From Vallitaleaceae bacterium (GTDB lineage: Bacteria > Bacillota > Clostridia > Lachnospirales > Vallitaleaceae): a stretch of 64,000 nt of DNA. Where the stretch lies: contig JANQFZ010000046.1 of the NCBI GenBank assembly GCA_028277605.1, positions 62,001-126,000 of the forward strand, read 5' to 3'. The notes beneath the pieces were generated by a model. It was not told the origin of the DNA, did not search any database, and saw only the letters and a list, made by a program, of their open reading frames with translations. Of the stretch, positions 1 through 8,363 are shown piece by piece (position 1 is the stretch's first letter; each line of letters begins with the position of its first letter). Both the position numbers and the translations under genes were made by a program.

Positions 1-1111
1 CTAAAGGCGTTCCTATGACAGCGCCTATACCGTATGCGGTGAATAATACCCCATAATTCCTACTATAATGAGTTTCACCAAAATACATAGCAATTGATGT
101 GGGTGCAATGGAAAGCCAAGCCCCCAGATTAAGCCAAATGATTGATAATGCAATGACGTAGATAATGATAGAGTCACTATTTATGAGATAAATGAAACTA
201 GACGAAGCTAATATGAGTATAAATGATATAACAGCTGCTTTATACGGATGATACTTATCTGTAATCCATCCAAATAACGGTCGTCCAAGAGCATTAAAAA
301 CTGCAAAAATTGATATAAGGAAAGCTGTGGTATTAGAATCAATACCAAAGAGTTCTTCACCAATCTGACTAGAGATACCAATAATCATTAAACCAACAGA
401 AGCTCCAATCACAAAGCATAACCATAATCCTTTAAACTTAATATGCTTAATGACCTGCATCAAACTCTGCTGTTCTATAGTAGAGTCTTTCATCTTCCTC
501 TTGTTATCTTTAGTAACCTTAGGTTTTTTTAAGAACAGTCCCAATACTGGTACAACAATTAAGAAAAAACAGCCAATAACAATAAAAGTATTTTTTAACC
601 CATATTCATTTAACAAAGTTTTTGCTATAGGAGCTGTTATTAATGGAGATAAGCCAAATCCTGCGAGTAAAATGCCTAAGGCTATCCCTCGTTTCTCAGT
701 AAACCAGCTGGATATCACTTTAATAGGCGGACCATAAGCAATTCCTACACCTGAACCAGCAATAAAGCCATAAGAAAGAATTATCATATTAAAGGATACC
801 GCTAAGCCTGATAAGATCCAACCTACACCAACTAGTATACCGCCAATCATTATCATTATTTTGGGGTTGATGCGATCGGTCAATTTCCCCGTTACAACCA
901 TAGATGCTGTATACATTAATAAAAAAACCAAATAGGGTAACCCACTCATTGAGGCATCAATCTGATAATACTCTTCTACAGGTGTTCTCAATACACTCCA
1001 AGAGTAAACGGTTCCTAAACATATAAACATAACCATGCCAAGTATTACAAATAGCCATTTATTTGTAGAAGCATGGGAACTATAACTTTTAATTTTCTTA
1101 TTCGTTTTCAT
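1..1111 (-). CDS. MFS transporter, oxalate/formate antiporter (OFA) type, 3'-truncated by window edge
   Basis: About 370 codons are readable leftward from the ATG at 1111, and the gene runs off the window without a stop. The protein starts MKTNKKIKSYSS and then has many hydrophobic segments. The early segment FICLGTVYSWSVLRTPV and the loop RPLFGWITDKYH, an MFS G-R-x3-G-x3-D motif, are typical of the OFA family of carboxylate (oxalate, formate or lactate-like) transporters in the cytoplasmic membrane. An AAGGAG ribosome site lies 6 nt upstream. It begins 16 nt after the DUF116 gene on the same strand, so the two are probably cotranscribed. The substrate cannot be read from the sequence. Confidence 0.85.
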   Translation of the reverse strand, partial: MKTNKKIKSYSSHASTNKWLFVILGMVMFICLGTVYSWSVLRTPVEEYYQIDASMSGLPYLVFLLMYTASMVVTGKLTDRINPKIMIMIGGILVGVGWILSGLAVSFNMIILSYGFIAGSGVGIAYGPPIKVISSWFTEKRGIALGILLAGFGLSPLITAPIAKTLLNEYGLKNTFIVIGCFFLIVVPVLGLFLKKPKVTKDNKRKMKDSTIEQQSLMQVIKHIKFKGLWLCFVIGASVGLMIIGISSQIGEELFGIDSNTTAFLISIFAVFNALGRPLFGWITDKYHPYKAAVISFILILASSSFIYLINSDSIIIYVIALSIIWLNLGAWLSIAPTSIAMYFGETHYSRNYGVLFTAYGIGAVIGTPL

Positions 1112-1127
1112 AAACGACTCCTTATCT

Positions 1128-2267
1128 TTAGTAACACAGGATCTTTTTAAGGACATCATAATTGATTTCAGTCATTAAACCCTTTTTATGCCAATGCTTT
1201 TGACATCCACAAAAGTCAAGTAAAACACATTGGGGTTCAAATCCAATAGCTTTAGCTTCATAGCCGCCTGTTATAAGATTTAATACACATGCTATTCCAA
1301 CGATGCCTATTTCCCCACGTTGAACATTCTGATTAGAAAATGCTGTTGAAGCATGAGGAATAATATAGACCTTAAAATTATGAAGACGTCCAAGCTTAGT
1401 AACTTGATGAACTATGCAGTTATGGGTACAGCCCGTACACCTAAAACCATTATGTGTTTTTTTTGCTTGACATTCACTGGCTGGTTTACCTCTCATGCAA
1501 ATGGGAAGTAATACTCTCTTTTCTTTTGTTTTTAAAAAACCTTCTCTAAAGGCTTTATTCATAATTTGAGCACCAACCATATTTAAGTGATATTCCACTC
1601 TTCTCCGTGTACAGAAAATTCTATGCTCCTGCCAAATCATTTTCTTATCATTCTCTTTAATAAATTGATTGACATTGGGAGTATAAACACCTAGCGTTTG
1701 CTCAGACTTAGTATCAAACCATAATCCTAGATCTGATGCATCTTTAAGCAGTTTTTTAACTTCTTTGGCTGATAGTGTTTGCATAAAAACAGACCAAATT
1801 TCTAACCTATCCACGATGAAACGAAATTCACCAGAAGCCTTGAGCCATTGATTGAGTTGAATAAAATTTTCAAGTGTGTAAGAAGGCTTATGTGGTGAAC
1901 TTCTTTTTGATAAAAATACAGTTCCAAGTATACCTCTAAAAAAATCCATAATGCCTTTCCATCTTCTTTTTTTCCTTATATTAACCATACTATGAAGCAT
2001 ACGACCAGGTAATTTAGGAAGTGTTACAGCTCTTTCAACATAGGTATTCCATAAAACACCTATTATTAAATATTCTAAATAAATAATTAATTCTGGCATG
2101 GATTTTTCGGGGCAGGATTGTTGAACATATTGACGATATTGATGGATATAGTGTAAAGCATCACTGCAAATTTTATCGCAGACATCTATTGTAAATTGTT
2201 CTATTCGTTCATAATACTCATCTGAAGTTTTTTTACCTTGAAGTATAGAATAAGTTATAATTTCCAT
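1128..2267 (-). CDS. DUF116 domain protein, cysteine-rich
   Basis: This is a 379-residue protein. The C-terminal half (about residues 255-375) carries the DUF116 pattern: C-M-R-G-K-P-A-S-E-C, then FRCTGCTHNC, then GIVGIACVLNLITGG, then QCVLLDFCGCQKHW. These clustered cysteines suggest a metal or Fe-S site, but that is inference. The N-terminal half is helical and has no recognised domain. I chose the ATG at 2267 because GGAG lies 7 nt upstream; the ATG 21 nt further upstream has no ribosome site. It sits between the transposase-like gene and the OFA transporter on one strand. The biochemical role of DUF116 proteins is not established. Confidence 0.8.
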   Translation of the reverse strand: MEIITYSILQGKKTSDEYYERIEQFTIDVCDKICSDALHYIHQYRQYVQQSCPEKSMPELIIYLEYLIIGVLWNTYVERAVTLPKLPGRMLHSMVNIRKKRRWKGIMDFFRGILGTVFLSKRSSPHKPSYTLENFIQLNQWLKASGEFRFIVDRLEIWSVFMQTLSAKEVKKLLKDASDLGLWFDTKSEQTLGVYTPNVNQFIKENDKKMIWQEHRIFCTRRRVEYHLNMVGAQIMNKAFREGFLKTKEKRVLLPICMRGKPASECQAKKTHNGFRCTGCTHNCIVHQVTKLGRLHNFKVYIIPHASTAFSNQNVQRGEIGIVGIACVLNLITGGYEAKAIGFEPQCVLLDFCGCQKHWHKKGLMTEINYDVLKKILCY

Positions 2268-2315
2268 AGTCTCACTCCATATAGTCATAATAAGCTTATA
2301 TTAAAGGCACTAGTA

Positions 2316-3116
2316 TTAGCTAATATTTGTTTTATAATTAAGCCTCTTACTCATTTGATGAACCTTGTTAACATTGATATCCATTAGCTTAGCAATTTTT
2401 CTATGAGTTAATTTGCTGTTAATGAGCAAAAGCTCTATGACTTCTTCTAGCCTCATTGTATGAATAAGTATTTCTTTTTTATCATGAAGACTTTTTGACT
2501 TAATGTAATCTTCAATTATATTTTGAGCTAACCTCTGCCTATTATGTTCAATATCTTCTTTTATATCCAAATATTCACATTCATCATTTTTATGGTGATA
2601 TGATACAAAGGTATCCATACTATGATTAAAAAAGTTTAAAACCCATTGCTTTTGTTTAGGAAAAATCCATTTAACTTGATCAAAATATTCTCTATAGCTG
2701 CTCCATTTATATTCCCCTATGTTCTGAACTATTTCAGCTTTAACTGGATTATTATGAACATATCGTATGACCTGAACTAAATATTCCTCATCTTCTATAG
2801 CCTGACTCTTATATCTGTCCTGAAAAACATGACCAACACGATTATGATGGTAATTGTAATGCATAGCAAATTTAATATTTACTCTTTTCATAGCCCTAGA
2901 CAGGTTGTCAAGATCAGCCTTTAAAACCAAGTGTATGTGGTTACTCATAAGACACCATGCAGCAATTTCTATCACTTTATCGTCTTGCTCTTTTTTTAGA
3001 AGGGATAAGAACTCCTTTTTTTGTCCTTCTTGAGTAAATATCCATTCTTTATTATGACCTCTTAACATCACATGATAATAGCCTGTATTACTTTCAACCC
3101 TTGCCTTTCTAGGCAT
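2316..3116 (-). CDS. REP-associated tyrosine transposase (RAYT), Y1/IS200-like HUH family
   Basis: The 266-residue protein begins MPRKARVESNTGYYHVMLRG, typical of the Y1 (COG1943) family. The HUH metal motif is NHIHLVLKA (His60 and His62). The candidate nucleophilic tyrosine is in the segment EYLVQVIRYVHNNPVKA (Tyr119, or Tyr112). The C-terminus (about residues 225-262) looks like a helix-turn-helix, LTHRKIAKLMDINVNKVHQM. RAYT proteins cut single-stranded DNA at short palindromic REP-like repeats and are usually single-copy domesticated genes. A copy of the GGGGACGGTTC repeat lies 47 nt upstream. The ATG at 3116 matches the family start better than the in-frame GTG at 3125. No IS ends or target duplications are visible. 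Confidence 0.88.
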   Translation of the reverse strand: MPRKARVESNTGYYHVMLRGHNKEWIFTQEGQKKEFLSLLKKEQDDKVIEIAAWCLMSNHIHLVLKADLDNLSRAMKRVNIKFAMHYNYHHNRVGHVFQDRYKSQAIEDEEYLVQVIRYVHNNPVKAEIVQNIGEYKWSSYREYFDQVKWIFPKQKQWVLNFFNHSMDTFVSYHHKNDECEYLDIKEDIEHNRQRLAQNIIEDYIKSKSLHDKKEILIHTMRLEEVIELLLINSKLTHRKIAKLMDINVNKVHQMSKRLNYKTNIS

Positions 3117-3162
3117 TTTCACCACCGCCTCAAAAACAAGTATACCATACTGATACTATACA

Positions 3163-3188
3163 AGCAACAGGAACCGTCCCCATCACTT
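3163..3188 (+). repeat. REP-like repeat copy 1 (AACCGTCCCC core)
   Basis: Divergent copy of the repeat seen at 8201, 9818-9873 and 59597. It keeps GAACCGTCCCC (3171-3181) flanked by AGCAACAG and ATCACTT. It lies just upstream of the RAYT gene, the usual relation between a RAYT and its cognate REP sequences. Confidence 0.7.
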
Positions 3189-3197
3189 TAACGCTTG

Positions 3198-3233
3198 AAA
3201 GAGGCTGTTTAATATAAATTAAACAGCCTCTTT
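3198..3233 (-). terminator. Rho-independent terminator of the sugar ABC operon
   Basis: Perfect 13-bp stem (AAAGAGGCTGTTT with AAACAGCCTCTTT) around a 10-nt AT loop, just after the stop codon of the substrate-binding protein gene. Confidence 0.75.
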
Positions 3234-3268
3234 CTAAATTAAGGGAGATTAAATAGGTTGATTGAATT

Positions 3269-4678
3269 TTACTCAGGTGCTCCTACTTCAAAACCTAATA
3301 AATCTTGAAGTTCTATTTCTAATTCAAGTAGTGCATCCTTAGCATTGGATTCACCTGTTAAGACGGAGTGAACCGCTTGATAAAAATAAGTAGAAACTTC
3401 ATTATATCTTGGTGCTGTTGCTGTTGATGGTCTAGGTGCAGCATTTGTAAACACATCGTATAAGCTTCCAAAGAATGGGCTTGCTTCTAAAACTTCTTCA
3501 TCTTGGTATAAAGATTTGATGGTTGGATTAAAAGAGCCTTCTATAGCACGTAGCTTTTGAATATCATAACTTGCTAAGAATAATGCAACTTTAGCGGCTG
3601 CTTCTGGATCATTGGAGTATTTAGAAACAGCAAGCTGCCATCCTCCAAGTGCAGCAGCACCACGACCTGCATCTCCTTTAGGTAAAGGTACAACATCAAA
3701 TAACCCTTTAATTGCACTGTCATCTGAATTACCTAGAACGTAGGCATAAGGCCAGTTACGCATAAATGCTGCATTTCCTGTCTGCCACATATTTCTAGCA
3801 TCTTCTTCACCAAAACCTGTTACACCATCTGGAGAAATAGTTCCAACCCATGATGCTGCTTTTTCAATAATTTCTGCTGCTTTATCATTATTAACTGTAA
3901 TTACTTTTTCTGGGCTTACTATACTACCGCCACCATTGGATACAATCCATTCAACTGCATCACAGGTTAACCCTTCATAAGCATTTCCCTGCCATACGTA
4001 ACCCCAAAAATCTGGGTTATCAGCACGCTCACCATCTTGAATTGTTTTAGCACATGTCTCTAATTCATCCCATGTTGTAGGAATCTCTAAATTATATTTT
4101 TCTAGTAAATCTTTTCTGTAATAGAGTAAACCTGCATCTGTGAACCAAGGCATACCAATTAATTTACCATCCACGGTATTATTCTCAATAATTGGCGCAA
4201 AATGATCCCCTGCAACTTCTTTAGCTCCATACTGATATAAGTCTACAAAATGCTCTGCTAGATCTCCAGGCCAGATAACGTCGATTTGATAGACATCAAC
4301 ATCTGAACTCTGTGCTTCTAGGAATTGAAGATACAATCCTAGTCTATCTTGAGCGAGATCGGGTGTTTCAAGAACACGCACTTCTATGTTTGGATTGTCT
4401 TGATTGAATAACTCAACGGCCTTTTTAGTTAAGTCTAATTCTATTCCAACTGCACCGCAAGCTACAGTAACTACACTTTTTTTATCCTCTGAAGCATTAT
4501 CTTGTGTCGTATCCTTTGACGAATCATCATTCGATGTAGCATCCTTATCCGTATCTTGTGTCGTATCAGGTGCATTCGTTGATGTATCGTTCGTATCCTT
4601 ACTACTACTACACCCAGCCACACTAAAAGTTAAAACAAGTACAAACGCCATCATCATTGTTAATAGCTTTCTCTTCAT
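3269..4678 (-). CDS. Sugar ABC transporter substrate-binding lipoprotein (family 1, MalE/trehalose-like)
   Basis: The 469-residue protein has a lipoprotein signal, MKRKLLTMMMAFVLVLTF followed by SVAGC with Cys23 as the acylation site, then an acidic Ser/Thr/Asp linker to about residue 65. The remainder has the carbohydrate-binding SBP_bac_1 pattern (IDVIWPGDLAEHFVDL, GMPWFTDAGLLYYRKDLLEKY, TTWDELETCAK, AALGGWQLAVSKYS). It would capture a sugar or oligosaccharide outside the membrane and deliver it to the two permeases encoded upstream. AGGAGG lies about 7 nt before the ATG. It is the last gene of the operon behind the LacI-type operators. The sugar is not identifiable. Confidence 0.92.
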   Translation of the reverse strand: MKRKLLTMMMAFVLVLTFSVAGCSSSKDTNDTSTNAPDTTQDTDKDATSNDDSSKDTTQDNASEDKKSVVTVACGAVGIELDLTKKAVELFNQDNPNIEVRVLETPDLAQDRLGLYLQFLEAQSSDVDVYQIDVIWPGDLAEHFVDLYQYGAKEVAGDHFAPIIENNTVDGKLIGMPWFTDAGLLYYRKDLLEKYNLEIPTTWDELETCAKTIQDGERADNPDFWGYVWQGNAYEGLTCDAVEWIVSNGGGSIVSPEKVITVNNDKAAEIIEKAASWVGTISPDGVTGFGEEDARNMWQTGNAAFMRNWPYAYVLGNSDDSAIKGLFDVVPLPKGDAGRGAAALGGWQLAVSKYSNDPEAAAKVALFLASYDIQKLRAIEGSFNPTIKSLYQDEEVLEASPFFGSLYDVFTNAAPRPSTATAPRYNEVSTYFYQAVHSVLTGESNAKDALLELEIELQDLLGFEVGAPE

Positions 4679-4914
4679 ATCACTACCTCCTAAGTTTTTA
4701 TAAATAGTAATTATTTATCCAACTTACCAACCATCAATATGACATCTGCTAAAGTATGACTATATAAGATTAAACTCCTATTACAGCGCTATCTATTGAG
4801 ATGGGAAAGTTGAACAATATATTTAAGAGAACTCCATACTTATGTTTTAAGATGCTTAAGCCAGTTATTATGATGAAATTCTCTTAATCTATAAAACCAA
4901 TTGGATTGGTTTTA

Positions 4915-5766
4915 TTAACCCTTTACAGAACCAGCTGTTAAGCCAGCAATAATTTTTCTTTGGAATACCAAAACCAAGACAACAATCGGAACGGTAACTA
5001 ATATAGTAGCCGCCATAATCTCTCCAAATGGCTCTTGTCTAGAGATAATACCTGTGAAGAAAGATATGGCTACTGGAATAGTCCGTGCATTTTTTTCAAT
5101 CGCTGTAAAAGTTAAGGCAAATAGGTATTCATTCCATGCTGCTATAAAAGCCAATAATCCTGTTGTTACCAACGCAGGTGCTGTCAATGGCAATAATATT
5201 AATCGAAAAGTTTGGAATGGTGTACAACCATCTACGTTAGCTGATTCCATTATTTCCACAGGAAGCTCTTTAAAAAAAGATGTTAATACCCATACCGTAA
5301 ATGGTAATGTGAATATCATATAGGTTAAAATCATAGAAAACCATGCATTAAGCTTTAGTGTGGTAATAATTGCATATAAGCCTGAAAGGATCGTAACTTG
5401 AGGGAACATAGTCATTGCCAAAATAACATACAACATTTGTTTTCGCCCTTTGAATCTAAGTTTACCCATTGCAAACGCTGCGAATGAGCCTGCAATAAGA
5501 GCCATAGTTGTTGTGGTTACTGCAACTATTGTTGAATTTGCAATTCCATTTAAGAATTGTTTGTCCTTAATAACTGAAGCATAATTCATAAAAGTTGGAG
5601 AGAAGCTTCCGTTTTGTGGATCGATTGGTACAAGTGTTGTAGGTGTCATTTGAAGCTGTGCTTCTGACTTAAGGGACGAATTAAGCGCCCAGTAAAAAGG
5701 AAATAGCAAATAAAATGAAATAAGTGCGATCATTAAATAAAATCCTATTTTTTTGAGTTTAGTCAT
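4915..5766 (-). CDS. Sugar ABC transporter permease, MalG-like
   Basis: Inner-membrane subunit of about 283 residues with six predicted hydrophobic segments. The EAA-loop motif ESANVDGCTPFQTFRLILLP, which contacts the ATPase, is near residue 190, and the C-terminus FQRKIIAGLTAGSVKG is typical of MalG-type permeases. It overlaps the end of the MalF-like gene by several bases, which implies translational coupling. An in-frame GTG sits directly before the chosen ATG and could also serve as start. No ATPase gene is present in the operon, so it probably shares a general MsmK/UgpC-type ATPase encoded elsewhere. Confidence 0.92.
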   Translation of the reverse strand: MTKLKKIGFYLMIALISFYLLFPFYWALNSSLKSEAQLQMTPTTLVPIDPQNGSFSPTFMNYASVIKDKQFLNGIANSTIVAVTTTTMALIAGSFAAFAMGKLRFKGRKQMLYVILAMTMFPQVTILSGLYAIITTLKLNAWFSMILTYMIFTLPFTVWVLTSFFKELPVEIMESANVDGCTPFQTFRLILLPLTAPALVTTGLLAFIAAWNEYLFALTFTAIEKNARTIPVAISFFTGIISRQEPFGEIMAATILVTVPIVVLVLVFQRKIIAGLTAGSVKG

Positions 5767-6805
5767 CACTATCTACCCCCAATCCTTTCATGTAGATTAA
5801 CGCAAAAACAAAAATAAGTATAAAGATTAGGACACCTATGGCTGATGACATACCCATTCGTTTGGCTTGGATTAACTGAAAATAATTATAGGTTGCCATA
5901 GAATATCTTTGGTTATTTAATAAAATCTGGAATAAATCAAATACTCTTAAAGCATCTAAGGTTCTAAAAATTAATGCTACTACTAAAGCAGGTTTTAACA
6001 ATGGTAAAGTCACGTATATAAATTGTTTGAATTTATTCGCACCATCAATTTTTGCTGCTTCATAGAGTGAACCTGGTATGATTTGCAACCCTGCTAGTAA
6101 TAATAATGCCATATAAGGCGTTGTCTTCCACACATCTACAAGTATAATGGTTGGTAACTGTAAAGCCCTATTGGTTAAAAAGGAAACAGAGCCATTAGAA
6201 ATACCAAGCCAATCTCCTATCATATTGAATAAACCAACACGTGTCGGCATCAGCATGAATTCCCATATTCTAGCTGATACAACCGTTATAACTGCCCATG
6301 GTACAAGCATAATGGTTCGCATGGTTCCTTGTCCTCTAAACTTGATATTAACAATCATGGCAACAACTAAACCTAGAATGGTCTCTAACAGTACTGACCA
6401 TATTGTGAAATTGAGTGTATTCCCTATAGAGGATAAGAAATCAGGATTCGTTGCTCCGAAAACATACCTATTACCAAAAAAATTAAATTGAAAAGCTTCT
6501 TTATAACGCATAGGTTTCCTTGGTAGAATTCGAAGTGGATTCTCATAAACCATATCTCCGTCTTCATTTTCTACTTTTGGTAATTTCATAATTTTGACGC
6601 TTAGCAATTCCTTGTAATTATCAAAGCCTACAAATTCAGCTTTTTTAGAACTTGCAAAGGTCTTATCCGTAAAGCTGGTAACAAAAACATTAACTAAAGG
6701 ATATAAGGCAACTACAACTAGTATTACAAGGGTTGGTAACAGCATCTTATATGCTAGCCGCTGTTCTCTTTTAGCTAATTCTGATTTTTGGCTTCCTTTC
6801 ATCAT
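5759..6805 (-). CDS. Sugar ABC transporter permease, MalF-like
   Basis: The 348-residue protein has an N-terminal cytoplasmic tail, a first membrane segment near residues 20-45 and a periplasm-facing loop before the permease core. The EAA motif EAAKIDGANKFKQFIYVTLP lies near residue 250. Together with the downstream MalG-like partner it should form the membrane channel of the importer. AAGGAGG is 6 nt before the ATG. It is the first structural gene of the operon, 135 bp after the LacI-type regulator gene. That gap holds two palindromic operator-like sites. Confidence 0.92.
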   Translation of the reverse strand: MMKGSQKSELAKREQRLAYKMLLPTLVILVVVALYPLVNVFVTSFTDKTFASSKKAEFVGFDNYKELLSVKIMKLPKVENEDGDMVYENPLRILPRKPMRYKEAFQFNFFGNRYVFGATNPDFLSSIGNTLNFTIWSVLLETILGLVVAMIVNIKFRGQGTMRTIMLVPWAVITVVSARIWEFMLMPTRVGLFNMIGDWLGISNGSVSFLTNRALQLPTIILVDVWKTTPYMALLLLAGLQIIPGSLYEAAKIDGANKFKQFIYVTLPLLKPALVVALIFRTLDALRVFDLFQILLNNQRYSMATYNYFQLIQAKRMGMSSAIGVLIFILIFVFALIYMKGLGVDSDD

Positions 6806-6826
6806 AGATGTCCTCCTTATGTTTTA

Positions 6827-6843
6827 ATTGGAACATTTCCAAT
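6827..6843. promoter_or_regulatory. Operator-like palindrome ATTGGAA-CAT-TTCCAAT upstream of the ABC operon
   Basis: Perfect 7-bp arms around a 3-nt centre, 22 bp before the MalF start. It shares the TGGAA/TTCCA half-sites of the two 14-bp operators nearby but has an odd-numbered centre, so binding by the same LacI-type regulator is plausible, not certain. Confidence 0.5.
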
Positions 6844-6868
6844 AAATATACCACAATATTCTATTTAG

Positions 6869-6882
6869 TGGAATCGATTCCA
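6869..6882. promoter_or_regulatory. LacI-family operator TGGAATCGATTCCA
   Basis: Perfect 14-bp palindrome between the regulator gene and the transporter operon. The same half-sites recur at 7996-8009 in front of the regulator gene, which ties both to the LacI-type regulator encoded between them. LacI/GalR operators are typically such centrally symmetric sequences with a CG core. Confidence 0.75.
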
Positions 6883-6940
6883 ATTTATTTTAAATAAAAA
6901 TTTTGTATACACCTATATAAATTATTAAATGTACAACCTA

Positions 6941-7972
6941 CTATAATAATGATTGTGTAGATTCTCTTTCTATTATAGAATGTGATAGTGTTATCATACA
7001 TGTGGGACTTTCTTTACCTTCAATCCAATCAATTAAACAGCTCGTTCCTTTAGTTCCCATTTGATAACGTGGTTGCTTAACTGTGGAGATAGATGGGTGA
7101 AAGTACTTCCCATTTTCTATACCATCAAATCCAAATAAGGCAATATCTTCTGGTATTCTAAACCCTCTTGACATAACTGCTTTTGCAGCACCCATTGCCA
7201 TTAAATCAGAAAAAGCAAATACAATTTCCGGTCGTTCTTCTTCCTCTAATAAAGCTTGCATTGCTTTATAACCGCTTTCAAACGTAAAACTTCCATATTT
7301 ATTCCACTCTTGACGATTTTGTATCCCATTTTCCTTTAAAGCTTTTTTAAAACCATATTCACGAGGTATTGATGAATTAGGGTCTCCTTGTACCCCTGAA
7401 ATATAAGCCAGCTTAGTATAACCTAATCCAATTAAATATTGAGTGGCATCATAAGCCGCCTTTTCATTGTCAATATTTACGGAATAAAACTTAGCATATA
7501 GCTTTTTATCCTTCACATTCACATTTGTGGAAATAATCGCTAGGGGTATTTGTCTGCTAGCAAATATCTTAATATCCATATCATTAACTGAGGTTCCCAT
7601 AAAAATAATTCCATCCACATTTTTGTCACGAAATTCATCTATACGATCTTTTAATGCATTCATGTTACAATTCAAATCTGCCAGCAAAAGACTATAGTTT
7701 TTATTATAAGCAATGTATTCTATCCCTTTTACAACATTACCGTAAAAAGGATTGGTTATATCCATTAAAATAACTCCTATGGTTTTGGTTGTTTGAGTTT
7801 TTAGACTTCTAGCAATTTCATTAGGACGATAACAGAGCTCTTCCATAGCCTTAAGTACCATCTGCCGTTTTTGTTTACTGACATTTGGATGGTTGTTCAG
7901 CACACGAGAAGCTGTTCCAATACCTACACCAGCTAACTTTGCTACGTCTTTCAATCTAACAGACCGACTCAT
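6941..7972 (-). CDS. LacI/GalR-family transcriptional regulator of the sugar ABC operon
   Basis: The 343-residue protein has an N-terminal LacI helix-turn-helix, VRLKDVAKLAGVGIGTASRV (about residues 5-24), followed by the hinge region NEIARSLKTQTT. The rest is a periplasmic-binding-protein-like sensor domain (IGVILMDITNPFYGNVVKG, FAFSDLMAMGAAKAV, IALFGFDGIENG). It should repress the adjacent importer until its sugar effector binds. Matching palindromes occur in front of both its own gene (7996-8009) and the transporter genes (6869-6882), so it probably represses itself too. It is encoded on the same strand, upstream of the permease genes. Confidence 0.92.
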   Translation of the reverse strand: MSRSVRLKDVAKLAGVGIGTASRVLNNHPNVSKQKRQMVLKAMEELCYRPNEIARSLKTQTTKTIGVILMDITNPFYGNVVKGIEYIAYNKNYSLLLADLNCNMNALKDRIDEFRDKNVDGIIFMGTSVNDMDIKIFASRQIPLAIISTNVNVKDKKLYAKFYSVNIDNEKAAYDATQYLIGLGYTKLAYISGVQGDPNSSIPREYGFKKALKENGIQNRQEWNKYGSFTFESGYKAMQALLEEEERPEIVFAFSDLMAMGAAKAVMSRGFRIPEDIALFGFDGIENGKYFHPSISTVKQPRYQMGTKGTSCLIDWIEGKESPTCMITLSHSIIERESTQSLL

Positions 7973-7995
7973 ACAATTACCTCTCTATCTAACGG

Positions 7996-8009
7996 TGGAA
8001 CCGATTCCA
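7996..8009. promoter_or_regulatory. Autoregulatory operator TGGAACCGATTCCA
   Basis: It differs by one base from the perfect palindrome at 6869-6882. It lies just downstream of the -10 box of the regulator promoter (8021-8026), near the transcription start, where a bound repressor would block initiation or clearance. Confidence 0.7.
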
Positions 8010-8020
8010 TGTATGTAACA

Positions 8021-8049
8021 ATTATAACACTGAAGTTGTACATTGTCAA
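8021..8049 (-). promoter_or_regulatory. SigA-type promoter of the LacI-family regulator gene
   Basis: Read leftward: TTGACA (8049-8044), a 17-nt spacer and a perfect TATAAT (8026-8021). The start point would be near 8014, directly at the operator. Confidence 0.8.
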
Positions 8050-8200
8050 CAATTTCCTCTATATTTTTTTCGCCATTAGTATAATGTTTCCTAAATGGTG
8101 TGAATAACATCTTCTTATCTATTATCAATATCTACAAATTGTATGCCTATGAAGGGGGTTTTTTGCTTTCTAAAAAAACTGTTACTCTTTTCTTATTTTA

Positions 8201-8227
8201 AAGCAAAAAGAACCGTCCCCACTGCTT
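8201..8227 (+). repeat. REP-like repeat copy 2, AAGCAAAAAGAACCGTCCCC core
   Basis: Repeat with AAGC at the left and GCTT at the right end, so the element is itself an imperfect inverted repeat. It ends 2 bp before the -35 box of the chemoreceptor promoter. Same orientation as copy 1. Confidence 0.75.
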
Positions 8228-8229
8228 AC

Positions 8230-8258
8230 TTGACATTTTTTTTATGTTATAGTAATAT
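8230..8258 (+). promoter_or_regulatory. SigA-type promoter of the chemoreceptor gene
   Basis: TTGACA (8230-8235), 17-nt spacer, TAATAT (8253-8258). It gives a leader of about 100 nt before the ATG at 8364. Confidence 0.7.
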
Positions 8259-8276
8259 TTATTAATACTGTTTTAG

Positions 8277-8319
8277 GGACAAGGGTGTCCATATAGCTTT
8301 TATATGGGGACCCTATTTT
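8277..8319 (+). promoter_or_regulatory. Leader with two mutually exclusive hairpins, possible attenuator
   Basis: Hairpin A: GGACA (8277-8281) with TGTCC (8286-8290). Hairpin B: GGGTGTCCATATA (8283-8295) with TATATGGGGACCC (8301-8313), with one mismatch and one wobble pair, followed by TATTTTTA, which is terminator-like. They share 8283-8290 and cannot form together. The ligand or trans-factor, if any, is unknown. Confidence 0.4.
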
Positions 8320-8363
8320 TATGTCTTGTTAAAACTCTAAATTTTCTGAAAGGGGCGATTGCA

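Noticed and set aside
450-737. A 95-codon plus-strand reading frame
   Set aside because: It is antisense to the truncated MFS transporter, whose protein sequence is clearly conserved in style; no ribosome site.
2316-3188. Complete IS200/IS605 insertion sequence
   Set aside because: No TnpB, no defined ends; the RAYT-type N-terminus and nearby REP-like repeat fit a domesticated single gene better.
8265-8330. Possible c-di-GMP riboswitch before the chemoreceptor
   Set aside because: Lacks the conserved GEMM core bases; only simple stems are visible, so it is reported as an attenuator-like leader.
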